DNA from: HRBIN15 sp039630445
GTDB taxonomy: Bacteria > Armatimonadota > Fimbriimonadia > Fimbriimonadales > GBS-DC
Direction: 5' to 3'
Assembly: GCA_039630445.1 (NCBI GenBank)
Contig: JBCNVA010000141.1
Span: 1-64,000, forward strand
DNA: 64,000 bases
Part shown: positions 49,839 through 58,718 of the stretch, piece by piece
Position numbering within the stretch: the first letter of the stretch is position 1
How the letters are laid out: each line of letters opens with the position of its first letter
The notes under the pieces: generated by a model
Database searches by the model: none
Seen by the model: the letters and a program-made list of their open reading frames with translations, nothing else
What the model was told of the DNA's origin: nothing
Translations under genes and position numbers: made by a program

Positions 49839-50078
49839 TCATTTAGGTTCCTCACCCACTTGTACACCTTGTGCCAGCGCGTGGCGCAACGCTTGCCACT
49901 CCTCGTCAGGCATGTCTGCCAAGATGCCCGCAAAGAGCAGGATGTCTAACTTCTGTTCATCTGGTCGTGTAGGGATTAGCACGATAACCTCCTGATCTAT
50001 CGGCTCAGGCACAGGTTCCAGCAAGCGCACAATCGTGCCTTCAGCACGCCCTTTGATGGCTCGCATCGGTATACCCAC
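49839..50078 (-). CDS. Small DUF104/AF2212-like antitoxin-type protein
   Basis: 79 residues. MRAIKGRAEGTIVRLLEPVPEPIDQEVIVLI follows the beta-strand pattern of DUF104/AF2212-like antitoxins. The C-terminal helix (DEEWQALRHALAQG) would wrap a toxin. No toxin gene is adjacent. Either GTG 50078 (8 nt after TATACT, leaderless) or ATG 50066 could start it. Confidence 0.6.
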   Translation of the reverse strand: MGIPMRAIKGRAEGTIVRLLEPVPEPIDQEVIVLIPTRPDEQKLDILLFAGILADMPDEEWQALRHALAQGVQVGEEPK

Positions 50079-50146
50079 CTACAGGAAGTATACCTCCGCC
50101 TGAAGGACACCTGGTTCCTAACCTCCATCCAATACCAATATGGCTT

Positions 50147-51700
50147 CTACTCTTGCTTCACAACCTGTGGGGTGCTGGGTGTCACTTGCTGCACCCACTG
50201 CGCCGCGGCTGGCTCCAGTGGCTGTGTGAAGCTAATGGGGCGCAATCCGATCCAGAAAATCAGCACAATCAGTGGCAGCACCAGCGCCAGCTCTGCAGGC
50301 GTCAGGTCACGCACCGGGCGCCGTCGCTCGGGAACAGGACCGTAAAACACGCGCTGGAACATCCAGAGCATATAGACCACTGACAGAATCGTGCCTGTAG
50401 CGCCCAGCACTACCCAGAGCGTGGCGACCTGTCCAAGATGCGCCGCCTGATACGCCCCCAATAAACACAGAAATTCACCGATGAAGCCATTTGTGCCCGG
50501 CAGAGCAACCGATGCCAGCATCACTATCAGAAACAAGGCGGCAAAGCGTGGCATCTGTGCCTTCAGCCCGCCCAGTTTGTCGATCTCCAGCGTGCGCGTG
50601 CGCCAGGAGAGCATGCCTAACAGCAGGAACATCGCGCCCATCGTCACGCCATGATTGAGCTGCTGAAGCACGCTACCCGTGAACCCCGTCCGATTGAGCG
50701 CAAACAGCCCCATCATGATAAATCCTGCGTGGCTGACTACGGCATAGAGAGCGACCTGCTTCATATCGAACTGCATGGTGGCGGCGATTGCAGCGTAAAC
50801 CACCGCGATCGCCGCCAACGCCATGCCCAGCGGGGCGAACGCCTGCGCCGCTTCGGGGAACAGGGGCAACGCGAAGCGCAAAAAGGCATACGCGCCTGTC
50901 TTCAGAAAGATGACCACCACAGGAATGGGTGCCTCCCCCATCGCCACGGGCCACCATGTGTGGAACGGCACGAGGGGTAATTTCACCGCGAACGCCAGCG
51001 CGAAGCCTAAAAAGAGCCACTTCTGCGCATCCAGCGGGATGCCGCCCTGCGCCACAAACGCCTGCAGGCGCATCAGCTCGAAGGTCATCTCGCCCGTCGC
51101 CCGATAATGGGCGAATGCCAACCAGAGTGCCGCCAGCAACATAAACAGCGAGCCAAAAAAGGTGTACAGAAAGAACTTCAGCGCGGCATAGCTGCGGCGC
51201 TCACCACCCCAAAGCGCGATCAGAAAGTAGGTCGGCACCAAGGTCAGCTCAAAAAAGACATAAAACAGGATCAGATCCAGCGCCATAAAGACGCCCAGCA
51301 GTGCCGTTTCCAGCAGGAGCAAGTGAAACAGGAACTCGCGCGTGCGTTCTGGGGCGCCAATCCCGCCTGAGGCAGCGGGGGCGAGGCTCACATACGCGAC
51401 CGCCAGCACGCCCAGCAGCGCGGTCAGCGCAATCAGCCACAGGCTTACCCCATCGATGCCCAGCAGGTAGGCGACACCGTAATCGGGTAGCCAGGGTACG
51501 CGCTCCACGAACTGATAGCCTGTTGCACGGGGTTCAAAGTTCACAATCAGCACGCCCGTCAAGCCCAGCGTGACCAGCGCAGCCACCATCGCCACTGCGC
51601 ACGCCAGCACGCGCTGACCCCGCGGCACAAGCAGCACCAGTACCGCCCCTATCAGCGGCATCCAGAGCGTCCAGCTCAGTATCTTGGTTGCCCAGTCCAT
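50147..51700 (-). CDS. nuoM: NADH-quinone oxidoreductase subunit M (proton-pumping membrane subunit)
   Basis: 517 residues, about fourteen helices. FYVFFELTLVPTYFLIALWGG carries the conserved Glu of helix 5, and AVKLPLVPFHTWWPVAMGEAPIPV the conserved Lys and loop; GTNGFIGEFLCLLGAYQ is also typical. It is a complex I or Mrp-like proton channel subunit. No other nuo gene is in the window: downstream is a small antitoxin-like gene and upstream is dapF. A TAGAAT box ends 9 nt before the ATG. Confidence 0.92.
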   Translation of the reverse strand: MDWATKILSWTLWMPLIGAVLVLLVPRGQRVLACAVAMVAALVTLGLTGVLIVNFEPRATGYQFVERVPWLPDYGVAYLLGIDGVSLWLIALTALLGVLAVAYVSLAPAASGGIGAPERTREFLFHLLLLETALLGVFMALDLILFYVFFELTLVPTYFLIALWGGERRSYAALKFFLYTFFGSLFMLLAALWLAFAHYRATGEMTFELMRLQAFVAQGGIPLDAQKWLFLGFALAFAVKLPLVPFHTWWPVAMGEAPIPVVVIFLKTGAYAFLRFALPLFPEAAQAFAPLGMALAAIAVVYAAIAATMQFDMKQVALYAVVSHAGFIMMGLFALNRTGFTGSVLQQLNHGVTMGAMFLLLGMLSWRTRTLEIDKLGGLKAQMPRFAALFLIVMLASVALPGTNGFIGEFLCLLGAYQAAHLGQVATLWVVLGATGTILSVVYMLWMFQRVFYGPVPERRRPVRDLTPAELALVLPLIVLIFWIGLRPISFTQPLEPAAAQWVQQVTPSTPQVVKQE

Positions 51701-51709
51701 CGCCAGCCA

Positions 51710-51715
51710 ATTCTA
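51710..51715 (-). promoter_or_regulatory. Leaderless-type -10 box of nuoM
   Basis: AGG-TAGAAT on the minus strand, ending 9 nt before ATG 51700. Confidence 0.45.
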
Positions 51716-51765
51716 CCTGCCCTGTGGATGCTCAAGCGTGCGGGTGCGTTCGCTACCCTGCAGGA

Positions 51766-52656
51766 TCAATCCGCGCCCGTACCTTCCTCCGCGAACATTC
51801 TGCCCTCAAACACTTCCACAGCGGGTCCCGTCATCAGCAGCTGGTTATCCTCGCGCCATTCGATGAGCAGCTCCCCACCAGGCATGCGGATGGTGGCACG
51901 CCGTTCGAGCAAGCCCAACAGATGCCCAACGACCAGCGTGGCGCATGCACCCGTGCCGCAGGCGAGCGTTGCGCCCGCGCCCCGCTCCCAAGTGCGCACG
52001 ATGGCGTAATCGGGGCGCACCACTTGCGCTACCTGCACATTCGTTCGCTCTGGGAAGAGGGGGTGGTGTTCAATAGCGGGTCCAAGTGTTTCCAGGGGGA
52101 ACTTTGTCACATCCTCCACGAACAGCACGGCATGGGGCGTGCCGGTGTTGACTGCGCTAAGCCGTAGCGTGTGCCCCACCACCTGCACAGGCTCCTGCAG
52201 CATCGGCTGATGGGGCGGCTCGCTCCGCACAGGCACTTCACTACGTGCAAGGCGCGGTGCGCCCATCTCGACGGTCAGCAGGCGTCCCGTCTCGTCAGCA
52301 CGATGCACGCCCCGCACGCCTGCACCCGTTTCGATAGGGAGGCTCTTGGCGTGAGGTTCGTAGCGCATCAGCAGGTAGCGGGCGAAGCAGCGGATGCCGT
52401 TGCCGCACATCTCCGCCTCGCTGCCGTCGGGGTTGAAAATCCGCATGCGGTAAGGCGCATGTTGCCCGCGCTCAACAACGAGCAGCCCATCCGCGCCGAT
52501 ACCGAATCGGCGGTCGCACAGGCGCACCGCCCATCGACCCCAATCGATAGGAGTCCCCTCCTGCCCCATCCACCAGCCGTGTGCGGAGTCGAGCGCGTCG
52601 ATCAGCACAAAGTCGTTGCCATTCCCCTGCAGCTTGCAGAAAGTGCGCACCCTCAC
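51766..52656 (-). CDS. dapF: Diaminopimelate epimerase
   Basis: Interconverts LL- and meso-diaminopimelate for lysine and peptidoglycan. 296 residues. KLQGNGNDFVLIDAL at the N-terminus, the first active Cys in NPDGSEAEMCGNGIRCFARY and the second in TLACGTGACATLVVG. The GTG start overlaps the hfq stop; GTG 52650, 5 bases after GAGGAG, is an alternative. It is the third gene of miaA-hfq-dapF. Confidence 0.95.
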   Translation of the reverse strand: MRVRTFCKLQGNGNDFVLIDALDSAHGWWMGQEGTPIDWGRWAVRLCDRRFGIGADGLLVVERGQHAPYRMRIFNPDGSEAEMCGNGIRCFARYLLMRYEPHAKSLPIETGAGVRGVHRADETGRLLTVEMGAPRLARSEVPVRSEPPHQPMLQEPVQVVGHTLRLSAVNTGTPHAVLFVEDVTKFPLETLGPAIEHHPLFPERTNVQVAQVVRPDYAIVRTWERGAGATLACGTGACATLVVGHLLGLLERRATIRMPGGELLIEWREDNQLLMTGPAVEVFEGRMFAEEGTGAD

Positions 52657-52916
52657 TCCTCAAACTCGCCCGGCTCCTGCTGGGCGCGGCCAGGACCGTA
52701 GCCCGCCACCGGTCGCGACGGCACAATCGTCGTGATGGCGTGCTTATAGACCAGCTGAACGGGCTTGCCGGGGCTTTCCAGCAGGACGGTGAACGCATCA
52801 AAACCGCGTACAACCCCTCGCAGCTGGATGCCTCCGCTGAGGTAGACGGTGACGCCGATACCTTCCTTGCGCACCTGATTCAAAAACATATCCTGCAAGT
52901 TAATCGCCTTCGCCAT
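52653..52916 (-). CDS. hfq: RNA chaperone Hfq
   Basis: 87 residues. The Sm1 motif is in LQDMFLNQVRKEGIGVTVYL and RGFDAFTVLL; the Sm2 motif is YKHAITTIVP, with the nearly invariant KHA. The short acidic C-terminal tail (QQEPGEFEE) resembles that of other species. ATG 52916 has GGGAGG 8 bases upstream; the frame is open eight codons further. It overlaps miaA by 17 bp, the standard miaA-hfq pair. Confidence 0.95.
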   Translation of the reverse strand: MAKAINLQDMFLNQVRKEGIGVTVYLSGGIQLRGVVRGFDAFTVLLESPGKPVQLVYKHAITTIVPSRPVAGYGPGRAQQEPGEFEE

Positions 52917-53922
52917 CGCATAACCCTCCCTGCTCTGCAATCATTCGCACAATCATCTGGGCGGTCGCCTCCACGCCGACACTGGCGTCGAGCCAGTGAA
53001 CGCCCGGTTCCCGACGGAACCAGGTCATCTGACGCTTTGCGAAGCGGCGCGTGTCGCGTTTCCACTGCCGAACCGCCTCATCCAGCCCCATTTCACCCAT
53101 CAGATGGGCGATCAGGTGGCGATAGCCCAGCCCTTTGAGGGCAGGCAGGTCTTTATTGTACCCTTTCGAAAGCAGATTCTGCACCTCGTGTAGGAATCCT
53201 TGCGCCATCATCTGGTCGACCCGCGCATCGATGCGGCGGTAAAGCAGCGGGCGCGGCATAGTCAGCCCGAACTTGAGCGCAGGTAGCTCCGACTCGGCAC
53301 GCGCTTGCCACGCGCTGATGGGTTGACCTGTCATTTCGTACACCTCCAGCGCACGGATGATGCGGACCGCATCGTTCGGATGGATGCGTGCCGCCGCTTG
53401 AGGGTCAACCTTCTGTAGCCGCTCGTAGAGGGTATGCAAGCCCTGTTGCTGTGCTTGCTGTTGCAGCTGTCGACGCAACTCTGGATCGCGGGGTGGTGGC
53501 GCGAGGCTGAAGCCGTGCAGCAAGACCCGCAGATACAGCCCTGTGCCGCCCACTATTAGCACACGCTTGCCACGCGCCTGAATGTCGCGAATCGCCTCAA
53601 GTGCCAGCTCGCGGAACTTCGCGGCTGTAAAGGGTTCATCGGGATCTGCCACATCAATCAGATGGAAACGGACACGGGCACGCTCGGCAGGGGTTGGTTT
53701 GGCGGTGCCGATGTCCATCCCGCGATAGACCGCCGCTGAATCGGCGGAGATAATCTCGGCATCGATGCACTCCGCCACCTGCAGCCCCACCTCCGTCTTG
53801 CCCACCGCCGTCGGACCCAGAATCACATAGAGCAGCTCAGAGACCTGTTGCCTCCCTGGTGTCCGCAGCAGCGGTTCCGTGCGTGCCTCTACCGTTGCCA
53901 CCTGCCCTAAGTCTACCCTCAA
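52900..53922 (-). CDS. miaA: tRNA dimethylallyltransferase
   Basis: Transfers a dimethylallyl group to A37 of tRNAs reading UNN codons. The conserved part begins at LLYVILGPTAVGKTEVGL (P-loop), followed by DAEIISADSAAVYRGMDIGTAKP, VGGTGLYLRVLLHG and the C-terminal KRDTRRFAKRQMTWFRRE. The start is unclear. TTG 53922 gives 340 residues with about 29 not seen in the family, and no ATG lies close to the P-loop, so a GTG or CTG start nearer the core is likely. Confidence 0.93.
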   Translation of the reverse strand: MRVDLGQVATVEARTEPLLRTPGRQQVSELLYVILGPTAVGKTEVGLQVAECIDAEIISADSAAVYRGMDIGTAKPTPAERARVRFHLIDVADPDEPFTAAKFRELALEAIRDIQARGKRVLIVGGTGLYLRVLLHGFSLAPPPRDPELRRQLQQQAQQQGLHTLYERLQKVDPQAAARIHPNDAVRIIRALEVYEMTGQPISAWQARAESELPALKFGLTMPRPLLYRRIDARVDQMMAQGFLHEVQNLLSKGYNKDLPALKGLGYRHLIAHLMGEMGLDEAVRQWKRDTRRFAKRQMTWFRREPGVHWLDASVGVEATAQMIVRMIAEQGGLCDGEGD

Positions 53923-53946
53923 GGAGTCCGGGCAAGCCTGAAAGGT

Positions 53947-55056
53947 TTATTCGCGATTCAGCGCGTTGAGGAGGAACGCCACCTGCTGTTCCGCGTAGCG
54001 GCGGGCGTAGTCGAGGTCAGAAGCGGCGATTTTAGGTGGCTCGTGGTCGGTGAGGGTGGGGATCCGATCATGCCAGCGGAATTGGGGAGGTGTCTCATCA
54101 GGCAGCTCAACGCCAGCCAAAGTCGCAACAGCCAGCGTCCACATGCGCGGCACGGTGGTCAGGTTATAGCCACCGCCACCTAAGGCAACAGTGGGCAGAC
54201 CAAGCGAGCGCGCCCATTCCACCGCTCGCAGCCAGCCCTGCGCGGTCAGGTTCAGATGACCCAGCGGGTCTAAGTAGTGCGGATCGGCGCCCATCTGCAA
54301 CACCAGCGCGTCGGGTTGGAATCGTTCAAACGCGCGAGGCACTACCTGCTGGAACGCCCACCACCAGATCTCATCATCTGTTTCAGGCGCAAGCGGAATG
54401 TTGATCGATGTGCCCCACGCCTCGCCTTCACCCAGCTCATTCGCAAAGCCTGTGCCCGGAAAGAGCCACCTGCCCCCCTCGTGAATGGAAACTGTCAGCA
54501 CCGTCGGATCGCGATAGAAAATCCACTGCACGCCATCGCCATGATGCAGATCTATATCCAGATAGGCGACACGCTCGAACCGCTCACGCAGGATAACGAT
54601 TGCGATGGCGGGGTCGTTGAAAACACAGAAGCCGCTGGCGCGATCGGGCAGGGCGTGGTGAAGCCCGCCTCCCATGCTGAAGGCGAGCAGTTCCCCATCA
54701 CGCACGGCATAAGCGGCTTCCACTGTGGCGCTCACATAAGCAAGTGCGGCTTCCCACATCCCAATAAAGGGTGGGTTGTCGCCAAAGGGTGAGAAGCCCC
54801 AACGATGCATGTCCATCACAGGTTCGCCCGTGCTGATGATTTTCACCATCTCCACATAGCGGGGCGTATGGACTCGCAGGATCTCCGCTGTTACCTGCTC
54901 CTCCGAAAGGGAAGGCGCTTTCAGCTGCAGCGCGGACTCGAACAGCCCATACGCCTCCATTAGCTCCATCATCAGGCGCAGGCGCATGGGCTTCAGCGGG
55001 TGCGACTCCGAAAATTGGTACTGTTCCAGCTGGTTGGTATACAGAAAAGGCGCCAT
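53947..55056 (-). CDS. acuC: Histone-deacetylase-fold protein, AcuC-like
   Basis: 369 residues. The arginase/deacetylase fold is clear: FSMGGGLHHALPDRASGFCVFNDPA, then the zinc-site YLDIDLHHGDGVQ, then ALVLQMGADPHYLDPLGHL and TVALGGGGYNLTTVPR. AcuC removes acetyl groups from acetyl-CoA synthetase in Bacillus; this is the usual assignment for bacterial class I-like members of this length. It lies downstream of the M1-like peptidase, 30 bp away. Confidence 0.9.
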   Translation of the reverse strand: MAPFLYTNQLEQYQFSESHPLKPMRLRLMMELMEAYGLFESALQLKAPSLSEEQVTAEILRVHTPRYVEMVKIISTGEPVMDMHRWGFSPFGDNPPFIGMWEAALAYVSATVEAAYAVRDGELLAFSMGGGLHHALPDRASGFCVFNDPAIAIVILRERFERVAYLDIDLHHGDGVQWIFYRDPTVLTVSIHEGGRWLFPGTGFANELGEGEAWGTSINIPLAPETDDEIWWWAFQQVVPRAFERFQPDALVLQMGADPHYLDPLGHLNLTAQGWLRAVEWARSLGLPTVALGGGGYNLTTVPRMWTLAVATLAGVELPDETPPQFRWHDRIPTLTDHEPPKIAASDLDYARRYAEQQVAFLLNALNRE

Positions 55057-55086
55057 CGCAGTTCCCCCACTTTGGCTGCATGATAC

Positions 55087-56982
55087 TTACGGCACTTCTA
55101 CGCTGAGACCTCTCTCCTTCGCGGGGCGGACTAAGGTGTGCCCAGTGGCTTCGGGGACGACGACACGCCTCACGCGGAAGGGTGTGGAGAAACTGAACTG
55201 CGCCGTCTCGGTTTGCAGCTGCACAATCTCCAGCTGGCTCTCCCCACGCTCGCCCTTCAACTGGAGGGGGATGCGCAGGCGGTAGGGCCGCGTCGTGCCC
55301 GATTGGCGCAGCTGGAGGGTAAGGTGCCACCGATTGCCCTGCGCACGCTGCTGAAGGGGCTGAATCGTCAAGGTGGGCACTTCGGCGCTGTCAATCCACT
55401 GGCGGAAGAACCAGCGGTAGTCGCTGCCTGTGACCTCGTTCACTGCTTCCAGAAAGTGGTTCCATTCGGAGGCTTGCCCAGCGCGTTTGCGGGCGAACAG
55501 GCGCATCGCCTCCAGCATCTTGTCGCGCCCGATCTCATATTCCAGCATGCGCAGCACATAGGCACCGCGCAGGTAGCCCGCCAATGCCATCACCGTATCG
55601 CGCGGCACATTCGCCTTGCCAATCGGCACGGTGCGCCCCATCCGAATCGAGGCGGCGCCCATCGCCAGCGTCTGATCAGCATCATTCTGAAGCAGCACCG
55701 AATCGCTGTACTGGGTCATAGACTCATTCCAGATAGAGTTCAGGTAGGTGTTGGGCACAATCCCACCCCACCATGTGTGCGCCAGCTCGTGGGTGCACGC
55801 CCACAGGCTGATTGCAGGGTCTAAAAAGGTGAACGAGTATGCCTCCAGCCCCGAAAAGCCGAAGTCAGGTGTCTCCACCACATAGTAATGGGAATAGGGG
55901 AATGGGGTGAGGTGCTCCTCAAAGAAGTCCATGCCCTGCGCCACCTTGCGGGCAATCTGTTCGGCACGCTGCTTCTCCACGCGCAGCTGGTAGATCCGAA
56001 TCAAGCGGTTGCTGCGTTTCGAGCGCGTTTCGGCACCAATCTGGAAGGGACCTGCCACCACCGAAAAGAAGCACACGGGCAGGTCATTCTGCCAAGTGGC
56101 GCGGTAGGCGCTCTCGGTGCGCTCTTCATGCTGCAGTTCGCCCTGCCCGATGGCGATCCAGTCAGGCGGCACATGCATCGTGACGCGATGGCGGGCGGGA
56201 AGCCTCCCGATGTGCGGATACCAGTAGGAGCAAAGCAGCGCGTACTTCTCGCTAATCCGATCGTTGGGCAGGAACCAAACCACGCCTTCATACTCGATTT
56301 CGATCTGCATCTGGTCGGGCAGGGGATTGTCGGCTTGCAGCCAGAGCAATCCGCCCGCGCGTCCCATCCAGGCGCCCTGCGCGGGAGGCTGGGGACGATT
56401 ATTACCCTCAAAAACAAGAAGGGGAATTGACTCGCCGTTCAGCTTCGCGCTTTTGAGCTTATAGGGCGCGTTCAGGCGCATCAGCAGGGCGCGGTCATCG
56501 GGCGCGATTCGGCGCACCACAAAGGCGTTGCGGAACCGTGCGGAACGCGCCTTCGGCTCAAACCAGATTTCAACGGCGTGCCTTTCGATACGGAAGGGCG
56601 TTTCCACCCCTTCGGGCACTTCCGCGCCCAGTCGCCAGCCGTTCGGTGTGGACACGATCGGATGCACCCGGTCGCACAGCTCCTCCACCAGCTGGAATTT
56701 ATGAAAGATCAGCCACCATTCGCCCGGTTTGCTGTAGCCTTTGGGGGCAGGAAAGATGTCGACAGACCAGTTGGGCAGACGGTCATGCTCGCGCAGCCAG
56801 ATGTGCCAGTGGATAGTGTCAGGCTTTTCACCCAGTTCGCGCAGGGCGCGCGTATCGCCAGCCGCCACAATCCGCCGCACCTGCTGGAGAAAGTCGGTAG
56901 GATCGCTGGTGGGCGCGTACAGCGTGGAGGGCACAAGCAGCCAGCCCAGCAGCCAAAGGATTGCTATCCGAGTGGTTCCCAT
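55087..56982 (-). CDS. M1-like (gluzincin) metallopeptidase, exported
   Basis: 631 residues with a signal peptide (MGTTRIAILWLLGWLLVPST). The zinc motif HELAH is at about 398-402, and the third ligand Glu lies further on in IWNESMTQYSD. GLEAYSFTFLD replaces the usual GAMEN exopeptidase loop. That, with the propeptide-like N-terminal half, suggests a divergent M1 peptidase. The C-terminal 100 residues are a beta domain. TATAAT ends 7 nt before the ATG. Confidence 0.88.
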   Translation of the reverse strand: MGTTRIAILWLLGWLLVPSTLYAPTSDPTDFLQQVRRIVAAGDTRALRELGEKPDTIHWHIWLREHDRLPNWSVDIFPAPKGYSKPGEWWLIFHKFQLVEELCDRVHPIVSTPNGWRLGAEVPEGVETPFRIERHAVEIWFEPKARSARFRNAFVVRRIAPDDRALLMRLNAPYKLKSAKLNGESIPLLVFEGNNRPQPPAQGAWMGRAGGLLWLQADNPLPDQMQIEIEYEGVVWFLPNDRISEKYALLCSYWYPHIGRLPARHRVTMHVPPDWIAIGQGELQHEERTESAYRATWQNDLPVCFFSVVAGPFQIGAETRSKRSNRLIRIYQLRVEKQRAEQIARKVAQGMDFFEEHLTPFPYSHYYVVETPDFGFSGLEAYSFTFLDPAISLWACTHELAHTWWGGIVPNTYLNSIWNESMTQYSDSVLLQNDADQTLAMGAASIRMGRTVPIGKANVPRDTVMALAGYLRGAYVLRMLEYEIGRDKMLEAMRLFARKRAGQASEWNHFLEAVNEVTGSDYRWFFRQWIDSAEVPTLTIQPLQQRAQGNRWHLTLQLRQSGTTRPYRLRIPLQLKGERGESQLEIVQLQTETAQFSFSTPFRVRRVVVPEATGHTLVRPAKERGLSVEVP

Positions 56983-56989
56983 CGGGGCG

Positions 56990-56995
56990 ATTATA
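56990..56995 (-). promoter_or_regulatory. Leaderless -10 box of the M1-like peptidase gene
   Basis: AGG-TATAAT on the minus strand, ending 7 nt before ATG 56982. Confidence 0.65.
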
Positions 56996-57008
56996 CCTCT
57001 TTACGCAT

Positions 57009-58289
57009 TTACGCGCCGATGTCGGTGCGGTAGTGCATGCCTTCGAAGTGAATCTGGCTGAGGGCGCGATAGGCGTTCTGGCGCGCGGTTTCTAAGGTAT
57101 CGCCCAACCCTACCACATTCAGCACGCGCCCCCCACTGGTGAGAATCTGTCCGTTCTGGCGGCGCGTGCCCGCATGAAAAATCAGTACATCAGGGAGTTG
57201 TATCGCGCGCTCCAGTCCCTCAATGGGCAGACCTGTGCGATAGTCGCCAGGATAGCCCCCGGAGGCAAGTACCACGCACACCGCTGCCCGCGACTCAAAC
57301 TCCACTTTTAGCTCGCCCAGTCGGCTTTCCACAGTTGCCTGCGCAATCGCCACCAGATCGGTTTTCAGCAAGGGGAGAAGCACCTGGGCTTCTGGGTCGC
57401 CAAAGCGGCAGTTGAACTCCAACACGAATGGCTGTTCCTCACCCTCCGCCCCTGGGCTGGCAACCATCAAGCCAGCATAGAGGATGCCCCGATAGGGCAT
57501 CCCCCGCGCCGCCAGTGCCCGAACAACTGGCTGGACAACCCGATGCAGCGATTGCTCAATTAGCGGGGGTGTAGCGTCGGGCACGGGAGTAAAACAGCCC
57601 ATGCCGCCCGTGTTGGGACCGCGGTCGCCGTCGAAGGCGCGTTTATAATCACGCACAGGGGGCATCGAATGGATGGTCTGCCCATCGGTGAAGCAGAGCA
57701 GCGAGAGTTCGCGTCCGTAGAGGCGGTCTTCGATCACGACGCGCCGTCCCGCTTCGCCCAGCCCTCGCTGCTCCATCAGAAACTCCACGGCATCCAGCGC
57801 GTCCTGCAGCGTGTCGCACACGAACGCCCCTTTGCCCAGCGCCTCTCCATCCGCCTTGACCACGCACTTTTGCACGGGGAACCGTTCCTGTAGGTAGCGC
57901 TTGGCTTCGGCAGGGTCATCGAACACGCGGAATGGTGCAGTAGGCACGCCGATTTCTGCCATCAACTGTTTGGCAAATGCTTTGCTACCCTCCAGCTGGG
58001 CGGCAGCGCGGGAGGGACCGAAGCAGGGGATACCAACTTGTTGCAGCGCATCCGCCAGCCCCGCAATCAGCGGTGATTCGGGTCCCACGACCACCAGATC
58101 GATATGCTGCTGGCGGGCGAACTGCACCAGCGCAGGGATGTCCTTTGGGGAGATGGGGACGCATTCTGCCAGCGTAGCGATCCCCGCGTTGCCCGGTGCA
58201 GCGAACAGTTGCTCGCAAGCCTCGCTCTGGGCGAGTTTCCATGCGAGCGCGTGTTCGCGTCCGCCCCCACCGACCAGCAAGATGCGCAT
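57009..58289 (-). CDS. purD: Phosphoribosylamine-glycine ligase (GAR synthetase)
   Basis: Second step of purine synthesis. 426 residues. MRILLVGGGGREHALAWKLA, then VVVGPESPLIAGLADAL, the ATP-grasp segments KCVVKADGEALGKGAFVC and PFVLEFNCRFGDPEAQVLLPLL. It starts directly after the rpsI stop (TAA-ATG), so it is the last gene of the ribosomal operon. Confidence 0.96.
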   Translation of the reverse strand: MRILLVGGGGREHALAWKLAQSEACEQLFAAPGNAGIATLAECVPISPKDIPALVQFARQQHIDLVVVGPESPLIAGLADALQQVGIPCFGPSRAAAQLEGSKAFAKQLMAEIGVPTAPFRVFDDPAEAKRYLQERFPVQKCVVKADGEALGKGAFVCDTLQDALDAVEFLMEQRGLGEAGRRVVIEDRLYGRELSLLCFTDGQTIHSMPPVRDYKRAFDGDRGPNTGGMGCFTPVPDATPPLIEQSLHRVVQPVVRALAARGMPYRGILYAGLMVASPGAEGEEQPFVLEFNCRFGDPEAQVLLPLLKTDLVAIAQATVESRLGELKVEFESRAAVCVVLASGGYPGDYRTGLPIEGLERAIQLPDVLIFHAGTRRQNGQILTSGGRVLNVVGLGDTLETARQNAYRALSQIHFEGMHYRTDIGA

Positions 58290-58688
58290 TTACCGCTTGA
58301 CATACTGGAAGCCGCGGCGGGCGCCGTGGCGTCCGTACTTCTTGCGCTCTTTTTCGCGGGCGTCGCGGGTTAGCAGTCCGTTCTGCTTGAGGACGGGGCG
58401 AAACTCTGGGTTCACCTGCAGCAGGGCACGCGTGATACCCAACCGAACTGCACCTGCTTGACCAGACAACCCCCCGCCGCGCACGGTCGCCATCACATCG
58501 TACTGCCCATCCAGCCCCAGCAGGCGCAGCGGCTGCTGCACCATCCGCTGCAGGGTCAGGCGACGCAGGTATTCCAGCGCATCGCGCCCGTTGATGGTGA
58601 TCTTGCCCGTGCCGGGCATCAGCCACACCCGCGCCGAGGCAGTCTTGCGACGCCCCGTTCCGTAGTAACGCACTTGCTCCGTTGCCAT
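58290..58688 (-). CDS. rpsI: Ribosomal protein S9
   Basis: 132 residues. RYYGTGRRKTASARVWLMPG at the N-terminus, GGGLSGQAGAVRLGITRAL in the middle, and the basic tail KERKKYGRHGARRGFQYVKR that reaches the ribosomal P site. It follows rplM, the usual L13-S9 pair. Confidence 0.98.
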   Translation of the reverse strand: MATEQVRYYGTGRRKTASARVWLMPGTGKITINGRDALEYLRRLTLQRMVQQPLRLLGLDGQYDVMATVRGGGLSGQAGAVRLGITRALLQVNPEFRPVLKQNGLLTRDAREKERKKYGRHGARRGFQYVKR

Positions 58689-58718
58689 CTGTTCACCTCC
58701 TTATGGCAAAAGCAGGGT

